Assembly (NCBI RefSeq): GCF_036711975.1
Contig: NC_091975.1
Location: forward strand, 1,614,501-1,678,500
Reading direction: 5' to 3'
DNA: 64,000 bases
Origin: Onthophagus taurus
Taxonomy: Eukaryota; Arthropoda; Insecta; Coleoptera; Scarabaeidae
Shown here piece after piece: positions 62,101-64,000 of this stretch (the first letter of the stretch is position 1; each line of letters begins with the position of its first letter). Position numbers and translations under genes: made by a program. The notes below the pieces were generated by a model. The model saw only the letters and a list, made by a program, of their open reading frames with translations, was not told where the DNA came from and did no database searches.

Positions 62101-62512
62101 AGCTCAAATAGCGGTTCTTCAACTTACTTACAATACCTGGACCATATTTTAATTCTTCGGAACTATCGAAGTCGTTGGATGTCTCCGACGTTTCCTCATC
62201 TCGGTCCGACCAAATTCTTTCTTGAACCATTTTATCGCCTGCACTTTTAATTGACAATAAATCACATCGCACGTTAACGAGACGTGGTTCCGCGCTGCCG
62301 TTCGTAGGACTACTGAGCTCGAGCTCCTGCTGGTGATGTTGTTGCCTCGAAGGCGAACTGCTTGAGGAGCACGTTGAGTTAGGTTGATGTACTTTAGTTG
62401 ATGTCGACGTCTGGGGGGCAACCAGCTGTGCTGTAGTCGAAGATTTACTTCGTCTCCTCAGTATCAATTCCTTTTTCCACGTGGGCATCTCGGGTTCCGT
62501 ATCAGATAACAT
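41187..62512 (-). CDS. Phostensin/taperin-like disordered protein, 855 aa, four exons
   Basis: Minus-strand exons 60485-62512, 49805-49990, 41562-41706 and 41187-41395 join with GT-AG borders and fitting phases (0, 0, 1) into 2568 nt, 855 aa. The N-terminus has TWKKELILRRR, like the WK-x-x-L-x-x-RR motif of vertebrate phostensin. Next come YGPGIVSKLKNRYLSLTLRE and RKATSLEHILDD, then a long Lys/Pro/Ser-rich region with a proline stretch (PPPPPPLTQP). Two FDF motifs follow: LIFDFSSKPKIPN near residue 480 and LVFDFTTRKEVPDYV near 645. Exon 2 has LDGPPSPLLVTFVNDNVVID. Exon 3 has SIKFVESEPDVFFYPSESS, resembling the PP1-binding KISF..YPSES segment of phostensin. A role as an actin-linked PP1 regulator is inferred only. 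The frame and splicing are well supported; the family name is tentative. Confidence 0.7.
41707..43395. other. Intron 2 of the phostensin-like gene, near its 3' end
   Basis: Mostly AT-rich. A GC-richer block at about 42180-42400 encodes on the minus strand a Leu/Ala-rich run (PAPSSLLLLLLLLLAAAVAG) that looks like a signal peptide, but it has no supported partner exon. Otherwise nothing recognised. Confidence 0.4.
43400..46123. mobile_element. Foldback element with long inverted arms and internal tandem repeats
   Basis: The left end ACCAGTGTGAAGTTACCCAT is found reversed at the right end (ATGGGTAACTTCACACTGGT, ending 46123). The arms run about 600-780 bp, to about 44180 on the left and from about 45560 on the right. 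Within the left arm a ~155-bp unit (CCCATAAATATAACTTTTTT.., GATCATGTCATAGTAATG) is repeated about three times, near 43727, 43884 and 44036; the right arm has about one and a half units. The ~1.4-kb centre has two adjacent minus-strand frames (44964-45152 and 45180-45404) that I cannot assign. No clear target duplication was found. Confidence 0.8.
44964..45404 (-). pseudogene. Unassigned frames in the foldback centre
   Basis: Two neighbouring minus-strand frames: PLKLSKDYVVAVLNKGKLYY.. SFQTLLQHKNISDMYLNNFV, then after a stop VNVADLITHTITYMDPL. They look protein-like and could be pieces of the element's own transposase or of a captured gene. No catalytic motif is visible, and the stop between them suggests decay. 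Confidence 0.3.
46133..48395. mobile_element. Second foldback element, directly adjacent to the first
   Basis: ACCGGCGAGACGATAGCAAC at 46133 is matched in reverse at the right end, 48395. The arms, about 600 bp or more, share CCACCTACTTCTAGGGCCCA, AAACTAAGCACACGGTTGGA and further blocks, with indels between them. Inner blocks such as GAAAGAGCTGACCTTGGACT recur in related form near 47515 and 48080, so the arms are internally repetitive. The centre (about 46990-47270) holds a CTAG-rich inverted repeat with a hammerhead-like core. No transposase is visible. Confidence 0.8.
47018..47256. repeat. CTAG-rich inverted repeat with hammerhead-ribozyme-like core
   Basis: The left arm (ACTAGAACTAACACTAG-type tandem, about 47030-47100) pairs with the right arm (about 47175-47250, CTAGTTCTAGGTCTAGTGTT). 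Between them lies CTGAAGA at 47117-47123, a possible short stem (GGTTGC with GCACC), GAAAC at 47143-47147 and a GTC triplet at 47148-47150. These are the conserved parts of a type I hammerhead ribozyme. Related arms or cores occur near 35288-35400 and 53375-53440. Confidence 0.5.
48396..49804. other. Intron 2 of the phostensin-like gene, part next to exon 2
   Basis: No supported gene. Minus-strand frames at 49033-49221 and 49476-49706 look partly protein-like, but they are not needed by the gene, whose exon 2 joins exon 3 at 41706 in phase. The rest is AT-rich. Confidence 0.45.
49991..50340. other. Start of intron 1 (3' side) of the phostensin-like gene
   Basis: AT-rich intron sequence without a recognisable gene or repeat. 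Confidence 0.5.
50363..50755. repeat. Dispersed ~395-bp repeat, copy 1 (inverted partner at 57645-58035)
   Basis: Blocks such as TATCTAGGACCCTTATAAAA, CCCCACAACA and GTTGTAAAGTTGGCAAAATT (reverse complement) are shared with 57645-58035 in opposite orientation. Neither copy has coding capacity. The pair lies 7 kb apart in the same intron. Confidence 0.85.
51010..51044. repeat. Perfect 16-bp hairpin with 3-nt loop
   Basis: CATGGATGTAATAGAG, TGT, CTCTATTACATCCATG: a perfect palindrome around a three-base loop. It is isolated, with no poly-U tail and no nearby terminal repeats that I recognise. Confidence 0.9.
51060..51770. other. Intron sequence, no gene seen
   Basis: A slightly GC-richer patch near 51110-51185, then AT-rich sequence. 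A local dyad around 51400-51455 (ACCCGGGTATTTATTTTCAA, then ATACCCGGAG) is visible. Nothing coding is supported. Confidence 0.45.
51775..53210. mobile_element. Scrambled LINE fragments on both strands
   Basis: Plus strand near 51882-51980: LRYADDIVLISDSLGEM, the catalytic YADD box of a reverse transcriptase. Minus strand 51984-52196: SISEVQNAITASKHGKASGI, the conserved block upstream of the RT core. Minus strand 52637-52981: EMSTLRTIVEKTRRDRVRNK, the C-terminal region. Plus strand 52898-53203: DIPVYLKRKVFNQCVLPLVM, then KLKWNWADHRRKN, again a C-terminal tail. At least two oppositely oriented, truncated copies of an RTE/endonuclease-RT family abut one another near 52900. All are broken. Confidence 0.8.
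53375..53445. repeat. Short CTAG-rich inverted repeat
   Basis: CTAGAACTAGAAAC is matched by CTAGTGTTAGTTCT across about 30 bases that contain GTCTTAAGAGAC, itself a palindrome. Related to the arms at 47018-47256 but lacking the CTGAAGA/GAAAC core. Confidence 0.6.
53450..54001. other. Intron sequence, no gene seen
   Basis: AT-rich, without frames or repeats that I can support, up to the TTAA target of the next piggyBac-like element. Confidence 0.5.
54006..55467. mobile_element. piggyBac-like element with transposase tail and satellite
   Basis: TTAA (54002-54005), then CCCTTTGTGTCCC; right end GGGACACAAAGGG, then TTAA (55468-55471). The 13-bp inverted repeats are perfect. It has the same subterminal palindrome as the element at 10924-13207 (CGGTACTTTAAAGTACCG). 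It holds about four to five ~191-bp repeats of the same satellite (GGAAGCCGTATTTAT-type starts near 54431, 54622, 54814, 55005 and 55193) and a minus-strand frame for the C-terminal cysteine-rich domain of a piggyBac transposase. It links the satellite-filled element to a transposase-bearing parent. Confidence 0.9.
54140..54421 (-). pseudogene. piggyBac transposase C-terminal cysteine-rich domain
   Basis: The minus-strand frame contains KERGRCENCSAKAKPHSKCT followed by TCNVYLCCNERKNCFSECH. This is the C-x2-C, C-x2-C, C..C.H zinc-binding pattern at the end of piggyBac transposases, which binds the element ends. The DDD catalytic core is missing; upstream, where it should be, the satellite repeats begin. 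A relic, not an active gene. Confidence 0.75.
55500..55945. repeat. Dispersed ~400-bp repeat, copy 1 (partner at 63013-63405)
   Basis: GGCGAAGCCACGAGTTTTTT to CACCAACTTGAACTGGTTCC is shared, same orientation, with 63013-63405. The left part carries an inverted pair (AAACAAGTTTCGTAAGAC near 55475 and GTCTTATGAAACGTGTTT near 55568). Copy 2 runs on into a LINE tail, so this may be the 3' region of a LINE or a composite. Non-coding. Confidence 0.8.
55946..57640. other. Intron sequence, no gene seen
   Basis: AT-rich. Several short open frames show no family-like sequence. No RNA gene recognised. Confidence 0.5.
57645..58035. repeat. Dispersed ~395-bp repeat, copy 2 (inverted partner at 50363-50755)
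   Basis: Reverse-complement copy of the 50363-50755 segment, with moderate divergence; see that entry. Confidence 0.85.
58415..60017 (+). mobile_element. hAT element with perfect 8-bp target duplication, decayed
   Basis: Starts CAGCCCCGGATC and ends GATCCGGGGCTG, a 12-bp terminal inverted repeat. It is flanked on both sides by TGGAGAAG (58407-58414 and 60018-60025), the 8-bp duplication diagnostic of hAT elements. Inside are plus-strand fragments of a ZMYM1-like hAT transposase: EIKESLIDFIEIAGKTGEDI at about 58730, MAGIHKGVQAKIAERNELAE followed by FVPCLAYSLNLVCVH at 58860, TRWSAKY near 59100, and KREKHFDGMCEDELQTF near 59440. Stops and deletions separate them. The zinc finger and the hAT dimerisation region are absent, so the copy is inactive. 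Confidence 0.9.
60026..60484. other. Start of intron 1 of the phostensin-like gene
   Basis: Intron sequence adjoining the donor (AAG|GTAAGA) at 60484. Nothing else recognised. Confidence 0.5.
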
Positions 62513-63005
62513 CTTAATTTTAAACTTTTCTTAATTCCTTTAGATTCTAAAAATTATAACTAAGCTTTAAAACTCACTCACAACTCACACCGTTTTTTAT
62601 CTAATCTGTTTTTTCTGTTTGATTATTTCGGTTTATTTAATACAGGTGTCCGCACGTAATGCTGTTAGTGACGTACTAGTTCTAGGGTTGTTGGATATTG
62701 TATCGGACCGGTGATTGTCGTAGAAGAAGGGGTCCCAGTACGCATGTCTTTCACACCCCGTCCCCGGTTTTCGCGGTTCAGGAAATAGAAAGCGAACCCT
62801 CCAATGGCCGGATGTGACGCGGGAGATCCGAATCCGACGAGAGGGGCTTTCTATTAGTAAAGATAATCATATTGACAAAAATGATTTTTAGCGCCATCTC
62901 TCGGCGAAAATTTTTACCTTACCTTTTAACTACCGTTTTCTTATAAGTTTTCAAATTAATTGAGTTAGTCGTAAATAGATGGCGACATTCCATAAGTAAA
63001 GTTTC
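62513..63005. promoter_or_regulatory. 5' region of the phostensin-like gene
   Basis: Upstream of the minus-strand ATG at 62510-62512. A GC-richer patch at about 62690-62850 could be the promoter. A CGCCATCT string lies near 62890, reminiscent of the dispersed repeat end. No definite core motif. Confidence 0.4.
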
Positions 63006-63012
63006 AAAAATT

Positions 63013-63405
63013 ATTAGTGGCGAAGCCACGAGTTTTTTAATGAATGAGTGCTTTAAGTCTTATGAAACGTGTTTTTTATGCTATTTTTTGTAATTCGCGT
63101 TTTTATCCTATTTTTTTAACAAAAATAAAACAAATTTTGACAATGTAGGGAAATAGGTATGCAGCAGTTGGTAACACCGTAACACTTGAAAATAGAAATT
63201 TGAATTGACAATTAGAAACTGTCAAAACACAAAATGTATTCACCTGAAAAAAATTTTTCATGTACACCTCCCAAAATAAGAGAAATTGCTCAGTGTTCAA
63301 TATCCTCATCACCTTGTATTCGATGCTAAGAACATGTTTAAACATCCATAGACAAAAATTGACAACTAGAAAAATTAATGACCCAATCACCAACTTGAAC
63401 TGGTT
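63013..63405. repeat. Dispersed ~400-bp repeat, copy 2 (partner at 55500-55945)
   Basis: Direct copy of 55500-55945 with a few small deletions. It joins directly to a LINE C-terminal tail on its right. Confidence 0.8.
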
Positions 63406-63482
63406 CCAGGCAGCACAGAACACGAAGAAATGGGCGGAAATAGGGGAGGCCTATGTCTAGCTGTGGACGCAGAGGGCTGAGT
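63406..63482 (+). mobile_element. LINE protein C-terminal fragment
   Basis: Plus-strand AAQNTKKWAEIGEAYV and then a stop: the typical tail of RTE/BovB-like reverse transcriptases (W..IGEAYV). Followed by non-coding sequence. Confidence 0.6.
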
Positions 63483-63707
63483 GATGAAGATGATTACTCA
63501 AAAAGTTTTTCTCCGTTTTAACGAAACTCGTACGATCAAGGTCAATCCACACTTATCCTTAAGTAACAATAACCCAATTTTCGTGTTTATTTTCGTACCT
63601 CACACGATTCCTATCAAGAAGTACTCTAAATAAAACATGTAATTATTTTATCTACATTCGTGATTTTTTTCTTGAGAGTTTTTTAAATCAAATCTTAATC
63701 TTCATCG

Positions 63708-63910
63708 TTAAAAGTATCGATGTCCTCGTTCTAATTTATCTTTTAATTTTTTGTTGTTATTTTTGTTTAGTTTTATGGTTCTCTTCATATCATCAATTCT
63801 CTTCGTTTCAACATATAAAAAAGTTAACTTATCATTGCATAAAATTACAAATACCGCTCCAAAGTGATTAAAACCGCAACGATGTAGAACGTAATCCACT
63901 TTTTTTATAT
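63708..63910 (-). CDS. Possible terminal exon, minus strand, family unknown
   Basis: The minus-strand frame reads (V)DYVLHRCGFNHFGAVFVIL.. CNDKLTFLYVETKRIDDMKR.. and ends RGHRYF with a stop. The composition is protein-like. An AAAG|TGG acceptor is possible, or the gene continues beyond the window edge. With no second exon visible the call stays weak. Confidence 0.3.
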
Positions 63911-64000
63911 ATTCATTGTAAAAATTCCGTTATTCATTCATTAATTAATCTTCGGAATGTTATGCTTGATAATTATTTTAAAAATTGTAAAATCAAATTC

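Overview
The window is AT-rich nuclear DNA from an insect. The genes have short introns (about 50-60 bp) with GT-AG borders, and the proteins resemble arthropod families such as the roadkill form of SPOP and Neurexin-IV. A beetle-like genome is my best guess, but the order is not proven by anything I can see. Everything below was read by eye; no searches were run.

Layout. (1) 1-2100: an array of a ~408-bp tandem repeat. (2) 3120-17447, minus: roadkill (rdx/SPOP), an E3 ubiquitin ligase adaptor. Seven exons lie within 3120-4890, and a distal first coding exon sits 12.5 kb upstream. The large first intron holds a piggyBac-type element (10924-13207) filled with ~190-bp tandem repeats. (3) 19501-20603, plus: a two-exon 348-aa protein I cannot name, divergent from rdx. 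(4) 21377-22890, plus: ORC2, four exons. (5) 23306-23808, plus: a small 137-aa unknown protein, followed by a rearranged partial copy of itself. (6) 24449-25746, minus: class III alcohol dehydrogenase (glutathione-dependent formaldehyde dehydrogenase). (7) 26449-39925, plus: Neurexin-IV, the septate-junction and axo-glial adhesion protein. It has a pair of mutually exclusive exons locked by reading-frame phase. A complete phosphopantetheinyl transferase gene (AASDHPPT type) lies in its second intron, and several introns carry transposon debris. (8) 41187-62512, minus: a four-exon gene for an 855-aa, mostly disordered phostensin/taperin-like protein. Its introns of ~8 and ~10.5 kb hold two adjacent foldback elements, a second piggyBac relative that keeps a transposase cysteine-rich domain, scrambled LINE pieces and a hAT element with perfect 8-bp target duplications.

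The genes do not form one pathway. rdx acts in protein turnover, ORC2 in replication, AASDHPPT in carrier-protein activation, Fdh in formaldehyde and S-nitrosoglutathione metabolism, and Nrx-IV in cell junctions. Nrx-IV and the phostensin-like gene converge tail to tail. Fdh and Nrx-IV are head to head, as are rdx and the 348-aa gene.

The observations most worth following up are the two piggyBac elements carrying the same internal satellite, the phase-locked Nrx-IV exon pair, two hammerhead-ribozyme-like cores associated with a CTAG-rich repeat, the back-to-back foldback elements, and the assembly of the phostensin-like gene across 21 kb.
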